From Brevibacterium siliguriense (GTDB taxonomy: Bacteria; Actinomycetota; Actinomycetes; Actinomycetales; Brevibacteriaceae), in contig NZ_LT629766.1 of the NCBI RefSeq assembly GCF_900105315.1, forward strand, positions 1,426,001 to 1,490,000: a stretch of 64,000 bases of DNA, read 5' to 3'. This document shows, piece by piece, positions 35,579 to 45,237 of this stretch. Positions within the stretch are counted from its first letter, which is position 1; each line of letters opens with the position of its first letter. A model generated the notes under the pieces. It saw nothing but the letters and a program-made list of their open reading frames with translations, was not told the DNA's origin and did not search any database. Made by a program: the position numbers and the translations under genes.

Positions 35579-37123
35579 ATGAGAACACCGAACCGAAGAC
35601 AAGCGCTGGGCGCGGGCCTTGCCGTGGCCGGCGCAGCGGGCTTGAGCGCCTGTGGCGGTGCGGAAGTCGGCGCCGCCGACGCCGGAGACCCCGTCAAGGG
35701 CGGGACCCTGCGCGTCGGGGTCACCGGCGGCAACTCCGCGGACACCGTCGACGCCCACATCCCGGTCAACAGCGGAGATATCGCCCGTACCGTCAACCTC
35801 TACAACTGTCTGCTGTCGCGGACCGATGACTACAAGATCCAGCCCGAGCTGGCAGAGTCGTTCGAACCGAATTCCGATTCGACCGTGTGGACAGCCACCC
35901 TACGCCAGGGCATCAAGTTCTCCGATGGACGCGACATCACCCCTGAAGACGTTGTCTTCAGCTTCGAAAGGATCAACGACCCCGACGATCCGAAGACTGC
36001 GTCGTCGAGCTTTACGATGCTCGACAAGGTCGTCGCCACCGGTGACAGGACCGTCGAGTTCAGGCTCTCTGAACCCAACGGCCTGCTCAACGATTCGGTA
36101 TCCGAATACACGACTGGGATAGTCCCGTCCGACTACGATCCGAAGAACCCGGTGTGCTCGGGGCCATTCAAACTCAAGTCCCACAGTCCGGGGCAGTCGA
36201 CGGTGCTCGAACGCAACGAGTACTACTGGAGGAACTCGACCTACCTCGACGACGTCTCCATCCTCAACTTCAACGACTCCGACGCCCTCATCAACGCACT
36301 CCTGTCCTCACAGGTCGATGCGATCGCGCAGATACCGCTGGCCCTTGTCGAGGTCATCGACGCCGACGAAAGAATGGCCATCCTCAACTCGAAGACGGGC
36401 ATGTGGCTGCCGTTCACCATGCGCGTGGACAAGAAGCCCTTCGACGATGTCCGCGTACGCCAAGCCTTCCGCCTCGTCGTCGATCGAGAACAGATGATCG
36501 AACAGGTGCTGTCCGGCTACGGAACCATCGGCAACGACATGTTCGGGCCGCTCAGCGAGAATTACCCGAACTTCCCACAGCGCAAGCAGGACATTCCCAA
36601 AGCCAAGAAGCTTCTGGCTGAAGCAGGCTACCCCGATGGACTCGAAGTCGAACTCGTCACCGCGCCCATTCAATCCGGGACTGTCGAAGCGGCCCAGGTC
36701 TTCGCTCAACAGGCTGCGGCCGCAGGAATCACGGTGAAGATCCGCAAGGTGGATGCGACGACGTTCTTCGGCGACGAATACCTCAAGTGGGATTTTGCTC
36801 AAGACTTCTGGTATACCCGCGACTTCCTCCCGCAGTGCGTCTCGTGCGCGATGGATATCTCCCCGTTCAACGAAACTCACTGGGTCGACAAGGAGTTCTC
36901 CTCCATCGTGCAGAAGGCCCGCGGATTTTCCGAGAGCAGCAAGCGGAAGAACCTCGAACACGAAGCGCAGAAGATGCTCTACGACGAAGGCGGTTACATC
37001 ATCTGGGGTTTCGCCAATCAGGTGGACGCCTATCAGAAGTACGTCGGCGGTCTGAAGGAGAACGCCACCGGCAGACCACTGGGCGGCTGGCGACTTGACC
37101 GCGTATGGATCGGAGAGGTGTGA
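35579..37123 (+). CDS. ABC transporter substrate-binding lipoprotein (peptide/nickel family)
   Basis: The 514-aa protein starts with RRQALGAGLAVAGAAGLSAC, a twin-arginine-like signal with a lipobox (LSAC). It continues as an SBP_bac_5 domain: LRVGVTGGNSADTVDAHIPV, LAESFEPNSDSTVWTATLRQ, IKFSDGRDITPEDVVFSFER and VRQAFRLVVDREQMI. Such lipoproteins deliver peptides or other solutes to DppBC-type permeases. AGGAAG precedes the ATG. The four downstream genes complete the transporter. Substrate is unknown. Confidence 0.93.
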   Translation: MRTPNRRQALGAGLAVAGAAGLSACGGAEVGAADAGDPVKGGTLRVGVTGGNSADTVDAHIPVNSGDIARTVNLYNCLLSRTDDYKIQPELAESFEPNSDSTVWTATLRQGIKFSDGRDITPEDVVFSFERINDPDDPKTASSSFTMLDKVVATGDRTVEFRLSEPNGLLNDSVSEYTTGIVPSDYDPKNPVCSGPFKLKSHSPGQSTVLERNEYYWRNSTYLDDVSILNFNDSDALINALLSSQVDAIAQIPLALVEVIDADERMAILNSKTGMWLPFTMRVDKKPFDDVRVRQAFRLVVDREQMIEQVLSGYGTIGNDMFGPLSENYPNFPQRKQDIPKAKKLLAEAGYPDGLEVELVTAPIQSGTVEAAQVFAQQAAAAGITVKIRKVDATTFFGDEYLKWDFAQDFWYTRDFLPQCVSCAMDISPFNETHWVDKEFSSIVQKARGFSESSKRKNLEHEAQKMLYDEGGYIIWGFANQVDAYQKYVGGLKENATGRPLGGWRLDRVWIGEV

Positions 37124-37124
37124 C

Positions 37125-38078
37125 ATGTTCGGCAAAGTCATCGGTAAGCGGCTGATCTTTTCCGCATTCATTCTCCTCGCCGTGTCCCTGCTGGTCTTCG
37201 GCGCCACCCTGCTGCTGCCCGGCGATGCCGCCCGGGCAATCCTCGGCCAGCAAGCCACCCCGGAGCGCATCGCGGCCCTGAACGAGCAGCTGGGACTCAA
37301 CGACCCGGCTTGGCTGCGCTACCTTCACTGGCTGGGTGGACTCTTCGTGGGCGACTTCGGAACCTCCTCGGCGTCGGGAGGCCCCGTCTCCGAACTGCTC
37401 GGGGACCGCCTCGGGGCGTCGTTCATTCTCATGGCGATCGCGGCTATCATCTCCGTGCCCTTGGGGATCGGGCTCGGCGTCTACCAGGCCCTTCACCGCG
37501 GGAAGCGCCGCGATCAGACAATGACCGGAATCTCCCTGGTGCTGGCGTCGATGCCGGAGTTCGTCATCGGCATCGGCCTCGTCGCTCTCTTCGCCACCTC
37601 GGTGTTCCAGATTCTGCCGGCAGTCACCCTGGCCCCGCCGGGAGATCCGGTGTGGAAACGGCCCGAGCAGCTCATCCTGCCGACGCTGACCCTCGTCCTC
37701 GTCGTCACCCCCTACATCGTGCGGATGATGCGGACGACGATGATCGAAGTCCTCGATTCCGGATTCGTTGAGATGGCTAGGCTCAAGGGTGTCCCGGAGA
37801 AGCGCGTGATCATGCGTCACGCCGTGCCCCACGCTCTCGGACCGGTCGCCCAGGTCGTCGCGATCCAGCTGGCCTGGTTGGCCGGCGGCGTGGTCGTCGT
37901 CGAGTTCCTGTTCCGCTACCCAGGACTCGGCCAAGCTCTCATCGACGCGGTGACCTACCGTGACGTGCAGGTCGTCCAGGCGATCTCCATGCTCGTCGCC
38001 GCAGTCTACGTCGTGGTGAATCTGGCGGCCGATGTCGTCGGCATCCTCACCAACCCGAAACTCAGGAGCGCAGCATGA
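37125..38078 (+). CDS. ABC transporter permease, DppB type
   Basis: The 317-aa membrane protein has the DppB/OppB layout. An N-terminal helix FSAFILLAVSLLVFGATLLL is followed by LNEQLGLNDPAWLRYLHWL, and the EAA-loop region VEMARLKGVPEKRVIMRHAV near residue 220 leads into the last helices. GAGAGG precedes the ATG at 37125, one base after the previous stop. It forms the membrane channel with the next gene. Confidence 0.93.
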   Translation: MFGKVIGKRLIFSAFILLAVSLLVFGATLLLPGDAARAILGQQATPERIAALNEQLGLNDPAWLRYLHWLGGLFVGDFGTSSASGGPVSELLGDRLGASFILMAIAAIISVPLGIGLGVYQALHRGKRRDQTMTGISLVLASMPEFVIGIGLVALFATSVFQILPAVTLAPPGDPVWKRPEQLILPTLTLVLVVTPYIVRMMRTTMIEVLDSGFVEMARLKGVPEKRVIMRHAVPHALGPVAQVVAIQLAWLAGGVVVVEFLFRYPGLGQALIDAVTYRDVQVVQAISMLVAAVYVVVNLAADVVGILTNPKLRSAA

Positions 38079-38992
38079 GCACCGACGCCAACAGCCTTGA
38101 TGACCTCAAGTCCGCGGCCACCGATGCCGCTGAGGTGCCCAAGGAATCCGCCACCACCTATGTTCCCTTCTACAAGCGTGTGCTCGCCCAGAAGCAGGGC
38201 AAGATCGGTCTGGCGATCACGCTGATCATCGTCGTCCTGGCCCTGTGCGGTCCTCTGCTGCTGCCCTGGGCAACCGGCAACACCTCCACCGAGTTCGTCA
38301 CAAAACCATTCAGTCCCTATGGTCTGTTCGGTTCGGACAACCTCGGCCGCGATGTGCTCTCCCGGTTCCTGGCCGGGGGACTGACGCTCATCGTCTACGC
38401 GGCGCTCGCCACGGCGCTCGGCATGGTCGTCGGTGCGATCATCGGCATGCTCGCCGCTTACGTCGGCGGCACGTTCGACGCCGTCATCATGCGTATCAAC
38501 GATGTCTTCCTCGCCATCCCACAGCTCGTGTTCGCCCTCCTGGCGATCACCGTGCTCGGACCGCAAGGGTGGGTGCTCGTGACCGTCATCGGCCTCACCC
38601 ACGCGCCACGCATCGCCCGCGTCGCGAGGTCCGCGACTCTGGGCGTCATCACCGAGGACTACATCAAGGCCGCGGAGATGTATGCGATGCCCAGGTGGAA
38701 GGTGCTCATCCGTGAGCTGCTGCCCAACATCACCGGGCCGCTGAGCGTGGAGGCGGGCCTGCGCCTGACCTACTCGATCGGGTACATTGCGTCGCTGTCG
38801 TTCCTCGGACTCGGACTCCAGCCCCCAGCGTCCGACTGGGGCCTGATGATCAACGAGAACCGCATCGCCCTGTCCATCCAGCCCTGGGGTGTGCTGCTGC
38901 CGGTCATCGCGATCGCGCTGCTGACCATCGGCACCAATCTGCTCGCGGACTCTTTCGCCCGAGCCACCGCATCAACATCCGTGGAGGCATGA
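38075..38992 (+). CDS. ABC transporter permease, DppC type
   Basis: The 305-aa protein has the DppC features: HPFGTDNLGRD-like GLFGSDNLGRDVLSRFLAGG, FDAVIMRINDVFLAIPQLVF, RVARSATLGVITEDYIKAAE and PNITGPLSVEAGLRLTYSIG. Its ATG overlaps the stop of the DppB-type gene by four bases and its stop overlaps the ATPase start, so the permeases and ATPase are translationally coupled. Confidence 0.93.
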   Translation: MSTDANSLDDLKSAATDAAEVPKESATTYVPFYKRVLAQKQGKIGLAITLIIVVLALCGPLLLPWATGNTSTEFVTKPFSPYGLFGSDNLGRDVLSRFLAGGLTLIVYAALATALGMVVGAIIGMLAAYVGGTFDAVIMRINDVFLAIPQLVFALLAITVLGPQGWVLVTVIGLTHAPRIARVARSATLGVITEDYIKAAEMYAMPRWKVLIRELLPNITGPLSVEAGLRLTYSIGYIASLSFLGLGLQPPASDWGLMINENRIALSIQPWGVLLPVIAIALLTIGTNLLADSFARATASTSVEA

Positions 38993-40769
38993 TGAGCCCG
39001 AAGACACAGACCGTTCGCCATGATGATGCGAATGAACCGAACGAGAAGATCGTCCTGCGTGTCAGCGACCTGCGTGTGCTGACGAACGCCGGGGACGAGA
39101 TCCTCCACGGAGTCGACTTCGCCCTGGCCCGGGGAGAGATCCTCGGACTCGTCGGCGAGTCCGGTTCCGGAAAGACGACGGCCGGCCTGGCCTGCATGGG
39201 GCACTTCCGGGAGGGCCTGAAGTTCGGGTCCGGATCCGTGAGCATCTGGCCGCGCGGGGATGCCACCCACCTCGAGGTCGGCGACCTCGACGAGGTGGCC
39301 CTGCGCGATCTGCGCGGATCCCGGATCGCGTACATCCCCAGGACCCCGCGCTCTCGCTCAACCCGGCCATGCGCGTAGGCGAGCAGATCCGGGAGGTCCT
39401 CGACATCCACGGCTTCGGCTCCTCGGAGAATGAGCGGGCCGATCGCGTCGCCGAGGTGCTCGTCGACGTCGGACTGCCCGGGGACAAGACGTATCAGAAG
39501 CGCTGGCCGCACCAGCTCTCCGGCGGTCAGCAGCAGCGCATCGGCATTGCCATGGCCTTCGCCATGTACCCCGATGTGCTCATCCTCGACGAACCGACGA
39601 CCGGCCTGGACGTGTCCACGCAGTCGGTCGTGCTCGACACGATCCGGCAGATGACAGTGGCGAACAACGTCGCCGGTCTCTACATCACTCACGACCTCGC
39701 GGTGATCAAAGACATCTCCGACCGGGTGGCTGTGATGCTGCGCGGCGACCTCGTCGAAGAGGGGCCGGTGTCGGCAGTGCTCGAATGTCCGCAGCATGAG
39801 TACACGAAGATGCTCATGGCCGCCGTGCCCGATCTTGCCGGACGGAAGACGATCGGTGACGGGGCCGCGGAGGCGAAAGCCGTTGCCGATGTCGATGAGA
39901 AGACACATATCCTCGAGTCGGCGGGGGAGAAGCCTGGCGATGCGGACTCAGATCGGACCGGAACCGACGGGGCAGCCGCCTTGGCGGGGGACGGGGACGG
40001 CCGGGCCGCCTCGGCGAACGTGCCTCTGCTCGAGGTCAAGGACGTGGCACTCGCCTACGGGAAGGCGCAGATCCTCGACGGGATCAACCTGATCCTGGAG
40101 CCGGGGGAGTGCACGATGCTGCTCGGTGAATCCGGGTCGGGCAAGACGACCCTGTCGCAGTGCGTGGCCGGGCTCAATGACGACTACAAGGGCTCGGTGA
40201 AGCTGCGTGGGACGGAGCTGGCACGGTCGACGCGCAAACGCACGAACGAACAGCGCGTGGGCATCCAGTACGTGTTCCAGTCGCCGTTCTCATCTCTCAA
40301 CCCGCGGCGGTCCATCGGTCAGTCGCTGACGGTGCCCTTGGAGATGAGCGGTCAGGGAACGGCCGCGAGCCGGAAAGCCACCGTCGAGGAGGCGCTGGAT
40401 TCCGTGCGGCTGGGACGGACGTTCTATCATCGCCGTCCCGGTGACCTCTCCGGTGGTGAGCGGCAGAGGGCGGCGATCGCGCGTGCGCTGGTCAATGCAC
40501 CGTCCGTGATGGTCTGTGATGAGATCACCTCGGCGCTCGACGTCAGTGTGCAGGCCTCGATCGTCGCGTTGCTGCGGAGACTGCGGGAGGAACGGCAGCT
40601 GGCGATGCTATTCGTCACGCACAATATCGCGCTGTCACGGCATATCGCTGATAACCTCGCGGTGCTCAACAAGGGCAAGATCGTGGACTACGGTCCGACG
40701 GCCTCGGTGCTGGAGGACCCGTCGCACGAATACACGCGGGCGCTGATCGCCGACGTGCCGAAGTTCTGA
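38989..40769 (+). pseudogene. Fused double ABC ATPase (DppD-DppF type), frameshifted
   Basis: Two ABC domains lie in one gene. The first has Walker A GLVGESGSGKTTAGLACMG, then, after the shift, LSGGQQQRIGIAMA and VLILDEPTTGLD. The second has LLGESGSGKTTLSQCVAG, GERQRAAIARALVNAP and VMVCDEITSALD. The frame breaks at the CCCC run at 39336-39339. As read it gives AYIPRTPRS; one more C gives AYIPQDPALSLNPAMRVGEQ, the expected Q-loop. The downstream part continues intact from about 39340. A real mutation would inactivate the transporter; a homopolymer sequencing error is equally plausible. About 590 aa if repaired. Confidence 0.85.
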
Positions 40770-40780
40770 GGGCCGGGGGT

Positions 40781-40834
40781 ACAGTGTGGGGCGGATAGCA
40801 CCAGTTCGAACTGGTGCTATCCGCCCCACACTGT
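40781..40834. terminator. 54-bp perfect palindrome after the ABC operon
   Basis: Bases 40781-40807 are the exact reverse complement of 40808-40834, centred on TTCGAA, with no loop. It begins 12 bases after the ATPase stop and is followed, on the other strand, by the end of a small gene at 40864. A long hairpin terminator is the simplest reading, though a T-run is absent. Confidence 0.8.
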
Positions 40835-40863
40835 GTCGTGAGCGGAACAGGCTCTGCAGGCAG

Positions 40864-41103
40864 TCAGTGATCAGTCGAGGGAGAACCCTTCGCCGATGCC
40901 TCATCGTCGGAGGCGGCATCCTCGTCGCGGTCCTCGTCCTCGCCGGTCCCGTCCTTGCGGCCGAAGTCGTCAGGATTGACCTTATCGAGGTACTCGGATG
41001 ACGGTGCGCCTCCGGCCTCGTGGTCGAGATTCTCCGTGGCCTTGCGCATATTGCCTGCCGAGCTGCCGTCGGTGCTGTTGTCTTCGGTCGACACGGTGGT
41101 CAC
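40864..41103 (-). CDS. Small acidic hypothetical protein
   Basis: The 79-aa frame starts at a GTG (41103 or 41094) with a GAAAGG-like ribosome site close by. It encodes a hydrophilic, Asp/Glu-rich, probably disordered protein (SEYLDKVNPDDFGRKDG, then a DEDRDEDAASDDEASAKG tail). I do not recognise a family. The stop lies just beyond the long palindrome, which would terminate it. Confidence 0.5.
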   Translation of the reverse strand: MTTVSTEDNSTDGSSAGNMRKATENLDHEAGGAPSSEYLDKVNPDDFGRKDGTGEDEDRDEDAASDDEASAKGSPSTDH

Positions 41104-41228
41104 CTTTCGCTGGAGAACGCTGATGGATGATCAGTCTATGCGGTACCCGCTGCTTAGTGGCACCCCTTTCGAGTCGTCTGAAACAGAGACGGCATAGATT
41201 CCTGACACTTGGAGAAAGGAACTCCGCC

Positions 41229-41357
41229 ATGAGCGTTGACAGTGACTAAGAGAAGGATCCGACCAAGGTCACCGAGGCAGCTGAAGAGGATGCTGCCGAA
41301 AAATCGGGCACGAATTACGCGTCGCGGCAACACGAGAATGAACTGGTGGGTGAGTGA
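41229..41357 (+). pseudogene. Small ORF (43 codons) interrupted by TAA at codon 7
   Basis: An ATG at 41229, preceded by GAAAGGA at about nine bases, reads MSVDSD then TAA. The same frame continues EKDPTKVTEAAEEDAAEKSG, then TNYASRQHENELVGE to a TGA at 41355. The good ribosome site and coherent acidic composition suggest a real small protein gene with a nonsense mutation. The rest of the 41104-41520 gap holds no other feature I can support. Confidence 0.45.
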
Positions 41358-41520
41358 GAGGAGGAAGCGTTCCCAGCGCGCGATCTGCCTGAACATCACT
41401 GTGATCCTCGAGGACAACCGGAGATTCTGCTCCACGGCGACCGGAAGCGACTCACAGGCAGCAGACGCGGACCTCGAGAATTCGACGTCCGCGTCCGTGA
41501 GGTGTTCACCTGCGGTGCTG

Positions 41521-42873
41521 CTAGTTTCTTTCTGTGGTGTAGTGCTTGCCCTGATCGAACAGTGCTCCGATGACGACCAGCAGACCCGCAGTCACGAGCA
41601 CCCAGCCGACTCCGACAGTGGAGTTCGTCGGCGATGACACAACCAGCGACAGGGCACCGAGCGGTGCCAGCCCACCTGCGACGGCCGTACCGATCTCACG
41701 CGCTGTGCCGACTCCGGCCGACCGCGATTCCGGTGGGAACTGCCGTGAGAGGAACGAACCCTGGGCAGAGAACATCATCGGGGCCAGCACGCCGGTTCCG
41801 ATCGCGATTGCCACATAGACCAGGAGCGTGCTCGAGTTCTGCAATAGGGCGAGGAAGACGAAGGCGAACACCATCGACAGCGCACCGCCGCCCATGATCA
41901 CCAACTTCGAGCCGAACCGATCGCAGGCCTCACCGAACAGCGGGACGGTGACGATGGCCACGAGACCTGCGACCATCACGGCCCCGGAAGTGACATTGGC
42001 GGACACGTCCTGAAATTCGTCGAGGTAGGCCAGTGAGAACGTCTTGAAGATGTAACTGAGTGCGTTGTATCCGATGGCGATGACGAAGACCACGAGCAGC
42101 GGCCGCCAATGATGGACGAAGACATCGGAGAATTTCGGCTTCGCCTTCTCCTCGTTCTCGACTTTCTGCTCGAACTCCGGGGACTCGGGCAACGAGGAGC
42201 GGATCCACATGCCGACGCCCACGAGGGAGACGGAGATGATGAACGGAATCCGCCAACCACCGTTCATGAGGAACTCGTCTCCGTTGAGTGTGAGGAGGAA
42301 GATCGTGGCTGAGGACAGCACGAGGCCGATGTTGAGGCCCAGCGCCGGCCAGGCCCCCTGACGTCCTCGACGACCGGCCTGAGCGTGCTCGTAGGAATTG
42401 ACAGCAGCGGAGGCGTATTCGGCTCCGGCTCCCATGCCTTGGAACACCCGCAGTGTGACGAGAAGGATCGGCGCCCACGTGCCGATGGCTGCGTAGGTGG
42501 GGAGAAGGCCGATGCAGAAGGTCGAAATACCCATGAGGGCGAAGGTGATGACAAGCACCTTCTTCCGGCCCAGGCGGTCTCCGAGGTGGCCGAAGACGAT
42601 GCCTCCGATGGGGCGAGCGATGAATCCGACGGCGAAAGTGGCGAAAGCCGAGAGAGTGGCAACTTGGCTGTCCCCTTCAGGGAAGAAGATCGTGCCGAAT
42701 ACGATCGATGCCATCGTGGCGTAAAGGTAGAAGTCGAACCATTCGACTGTGGTGCCGACGATCGTGGCTACGGCGACTTTTCGCAGACGCTTCTTCTCGT
42801 CCTGAGGGCTTTCGCTGAGGAAGCGGCGCGGATTGCTGTTCGCCTCGTTGCGAAGAGTGGTCATGAGGGTCAA
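41521..42873 (-). CDS. MFS transporter, metabolite:H+ symporter (MHS) type
   Basis: The 450-aa protein has about twelve membrane helices and the MHS hallmarks. These are TTVEWFDFYLYATMASIVFG at the first helix, GHLGDRLGRKKVLVITFALM after helix two, and RVFQGMGAGAEYASAAV with the conserved region for helix five. Relatives import organic acids and osmolytes such as citrate, alpha-ketoglutarate or proline. Its start overlaps the stop of the hydroxyglutarate oxidase by four bases, which suggests it imports 2-hydroxyglutarate or a related dicarboxylate (inference). Confidence 0.9.
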   Translation of the reverse strand: MTLMTTLRNEANSNPRRFLSESPQDEKKRLRKVAVATIVGTTVEWFDFYLYATMASIVFGTIFFPEGDSQVATLSAFATFAVGFIARPIGGIVFGHLGDRLGRKKVLVITFALMGISTFCIGLLPTYAAIGTWAPILLVTLRVFQGMGAGAEYASAAVNSYEHAQAGRRGRQGAWPALGLNIGLVLSSATIFLLTLNGDEFLMNGGWRIPFIISVSLVGVGMWIRSSLPESPEFEQKVENEEKAKPKFSDVFVHHWRPLLVVFVIAIGYNALSYIFKTFSLAYLDEFQDVSANVTSGAVMVAGLVAIVTVPLFGEACDRFGSKLVIMGGGALSMVFAFVFLALLQNSSTLLVYVAIAIGTGVLAPMMFSAQGSFLSRQFPPESRSAGVGTAREIGTAVAGGLAPLGALSLVVSSPTNSTVGVGWVLVTAGLLVVIGALFDQGKHYTTERN

Positions 42874-44159
42874 TCGTCCTTCTGTGCGGTGGTCTGTGAT
42901 GAGGAATCGAGGCCGTGGGCGTCGGTGACGACGTCGAGGATGTGCTCGGCGATCGCCATCGATGAGGTGGCCCCCGGCGACGGTGCATTTCGGATAAGTG
43001 TGGCGCGGCCCTGCTGTTCGATGACGAAGTCGTCGATGAGCCCACCGTCGGCGTCCATGGCCTGGGCGCGGATGCCTCGGGTGATGGGCTTCGAGACGGC
43101 GCCTCGCAGAGAGGGTACGTATTCGGCCGCCCCGGAGAGGAACTTCTTCCGTGAGAGCACAGCGGCGAACTCATGCACGGCCGCTTTCACGTTTCCAGCG
43201 GCGAACTTCCAGAAGGCAGGAGTGGCGGCTACCCGGAGGCTGTCTTTCACCCCGAACTTCCAACCCGCGTAGTTCTCTCGTCCGAAAGAGAGGAATGCGT
43301 TAGGGCCGACGAGCATCTCCCCATCGACGCGTTTGGTCAGGTGCACGCCCAAGAAGGGGTAGGCCGGATCGGGCACGGGGTAGACGAGGCCGTTGAGAAT
43401 GGTGCGGTGCTCAGGGGCCAACTGTGAGTATTGCCCGAAGAACGGCACAATCGTCGGGTGGGAGGCGCCGCCGGCCAACTTCGCGACCCGATCGGACTGC
43501 AGCCCAGCACAGGCTATGACGAAATCGAACGATTCCTCCCGTTCCGAGGTGCCGCCTCGGCGGTCCGAGTTGTCGGTCGAGGTGATAGTGCACCCGTGGG
43601 GCCGGACCTTGATGTCGACCACTTCGGAATTAAGGCGGACCGTGCCACCGCTGTTGCGGACATCTTCGACGAACGAGCGGGCGATCGCTGCATAATCGGT
43701 GATCGCCGTGTGCGGCGAATACAGGGCGAGACGACCGACGGAATTGGGTTCGATCTCCCGGATCTGCTCGGGACCGATGAGCTCGACGTCCGGCACCCCG
43801 TTGGCGACTGCTCGTTCGAAGATGGCGCGCAGCCGCTCTTCCTCGTCCTGCTGAAGTGCGACGACGATCTTGCCGCATTCGTCAAAAGGGAGGTCATTGG
43901 CTTCGGCGTAGTCACGCAGAAGTGTGACTCCGCGGCGACACAGTCGTGCTTTGAGGCTGCCGGGCTCATAGTAGAGGCCGGCGTGGACGACGCCGGAATT
44001 GTGGCCGGACTGGTGCGCGGCCACCCGATCGGCTTTCTCGAAGATGGTCACTGCAGCGTCGGGGTGGCGCCGGGTGATCTCGCGGGCGACCGCGGCCCCG
44101 TTGATCCCCGCGCCGATGACCGCGAACGACCGACCTGTGCGCTGATTGTGTTGAGACAT
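42870..44159 (-). CDS. lhgO: L-2-hydroxyglutarate oxidase (FAD-dependent)
   Basis: The 429-aa DAO-family flavoprotein starts FAVIGAGINGAAVAREITRR, the FAD Rossmann motif. It continues HQSGHNSGVVHAGLYYEPGS, where the conserved His-Ser-Gly flavin loop lies, then GSLKARLCRRG, and ends with RNAPSPGATSSMAIAEHIL. These are the typical LhgO stretches. LhgO oxidises L-2-hydroxyglutarate to 2-oxoglutarate and passes electrons to the membrane. The ATG at 44159 is chosen over a TTG two codons earlier. The palindromic operator candidate at 44233 lies 74 bases upstream and the regulator gene is next. Confidence 0.9.
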   Translation of the reverse strand: MSQHNQRTGRSFAVIGAGINGAAVAREITRRHPDAAVTIFEKADRVAAHQSGHNSGVVHAGLYYEPGSLKARLCRRGVTLLRDYAEANDLPFDECGKIVVALQQDEEERLRAIFERAVANGVPDVELIGPEQIREIEPNSVGRLALYSPHTAITDYAAIARSFVEDVRNSGGTVRLNSEVVDIKVRPHGCTITSTDNSDRRGGTSEREESFDFVIACAGLQSDRVAKLAGGASHPTIVPFFGQYSQLAPEHRTILNGLVYPVPDPAYPFLGVHLTKRVDGEMLVGPNAFLSFGRENYAGWKFGVKDSLRVAATPAFWKFAAGNVKAAVHEFAAVLSRKKFLSGAAEYVPSLRGAVSKPITRGIRAQAMDADGGLIDDFVIEQQGRATLIRNAPSPGATSSMAIAEHILDVVTDAHGLDSSSQTTAQKDD

Positions 44160-44232
44160 TGCCAATCCGTTCGCATTGTGGGGCAGTGCGGGGAGAGCCG
44201 CACCACATGAGCATCACGTGTAGCTTAACAGC

Positions 44233-44249
44233 TTGCATGTAGCATGCAA
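44233..44249. promoter_or_regulatory. Perfect palindrome, candidate GntR/FCD operator
   Basis: TTGCATG-TAG-CATGCAA is a perfect seven-base inverted repeat with a three-base centre, the kind of site FCD-type GntR regulators bind. Read toward lhgO it contains a -35-like TTGCAT, with TAAGCT about 16 bases further. A bound repressor would therefore overlap the promoter. It lies between the GntR gene and lhgO. Confidence 0.65.
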
Positions 44250-44341
44250 CTCAGTGGATGGCTATGCTCCGACGTCTATCTGTCGTAGGTGGCCGAGCGG
44301 AAATGCCCGCGAATCTGAAGTCGCCTGCGGGTGCGAGGCAT

Positions 44342-45052
44342 TCAGCCGATGATCCAGGCGAGCCTGGTGTGCAGATCGCGGGTACCAAATTCGGGCCGCC
44401 GGCGGGTCTCCTGGCTGATGAGGATCTCGGCGGTGTTGAAGATGTGGCGACGCATGGCCGCTGCGGCCGCGTCGGGTTCTCGCTGCATGATCGCCTCGAA
44501 GATGTCGACGTGATCGGCGAAGCACTCCTGGCACGAGCGGGACGACGGGACAGTGCCCACCCCGGTTTGGAGGACGATGTTGCGCTGCTCGTGGAGAACC
44601 TCGGCGGCGCGGGCGTTGCCGGCCATCTGCAGCACTGCGGAATGGAAGTCGCGGTCGGCTCTGAGCGTCGCCTCGGTGTCATCGGTGTCGGCGGCGTTTC
44701 TGAACCGGCCGAATTGGTCGTCGAGGTTCTTCCGCGCCTCGGAGTCGTCGCTCAGTGCGGCTTTGCGGGCAAGCGGGACTTCGATGATCATCCGCAGTTC
44801 GAAGCCGTCGATGAGGGAGTCGATGTCGGTCTCGAGGATGCGAATGCCGCGATTGGGCTCGATGCTCACCAGGCCGAGACGGGCAAGCTCGGCTGTTGCT
44901 TCTCGCACCGGAGTGCGCGAGACGCCGAGCCACTCGCCGAGTGCAGCGGCCGAGTGGAGGCTCCCAGGGGGCAATTCGCCATCGACGATGGCCTGACGCA
45001 GCCGTTCTGTGGTCTGTTGAGTCAGTGTCGGCCCACGGTTGACGATCGGCAT
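44342..45052 (-). CDS. GntR-family transcriptional regulator, FCD subfamily
   Basis: The 236-aa protein has an N-terminal winged helix (about 5-70; LGEWLGVSRTPVREATAELA, RLGLVSIEPNRGIRI). An FCD effector domain (about 85-225) has the metal-binding pattern in RADRDFHSAVLQMAGN and, later, DHVDIFEAIMQREP with AMRRHIFN. Relatives such as CsiR and GlcC sense organic acids. Beside lhgO and an MHS transporter, 2-hydroxyglutarate or a related acid is the likely ligand. I start at the ATG at 45052; the frame is open for 28 more codons without support. Confidence 0.9.
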   Translation of the reverse strand: MPIVNRGPTLTQQTTERLRQAIVDGELPPGSLHSAAALGEWLGVSRTPVREATAELARLGLVSIEPNRGIRILETDIDSLIDGFELRMIIEVPLARKAALSDDSEARKNLDDQFGRFRNAADTDDTEATLRADRDFHSAVLQMAGNARAAEVLHEQRNIVLQTGVGTVPSSRSCQECFADHVDIFEAIMQREPDAAAAAMRRHIFNTAEILISQETRRRPEFGTRDLHTRLAWIIG

Positions 45053-45237
45053 GCTTCGATTCTGCCATGTCGGCGCAGGCCAGTGGTGCGGGCGGTGGCG
45101 GGAGGTGAGTTTCAGACATCCCGCACTCGTCTTCATCCGTTGTCAGGGGTAGTCGGCCGTGCCACGATGAGAATAACCGCGAGGTCGGACGAGTCGACGA
45201 GCGACGCGTACGACCTCAGGGAGCGAAGGAGGGGATC

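Noticed and set aside
44290..44345. tRNA-like stretch containing GGTGGCCGAGCGG
   Set aside because: It resembles a D-arm region but no anticodon arm, T-arm or acceptor pairing can be formed, and it runs into the end of the GntR gene.
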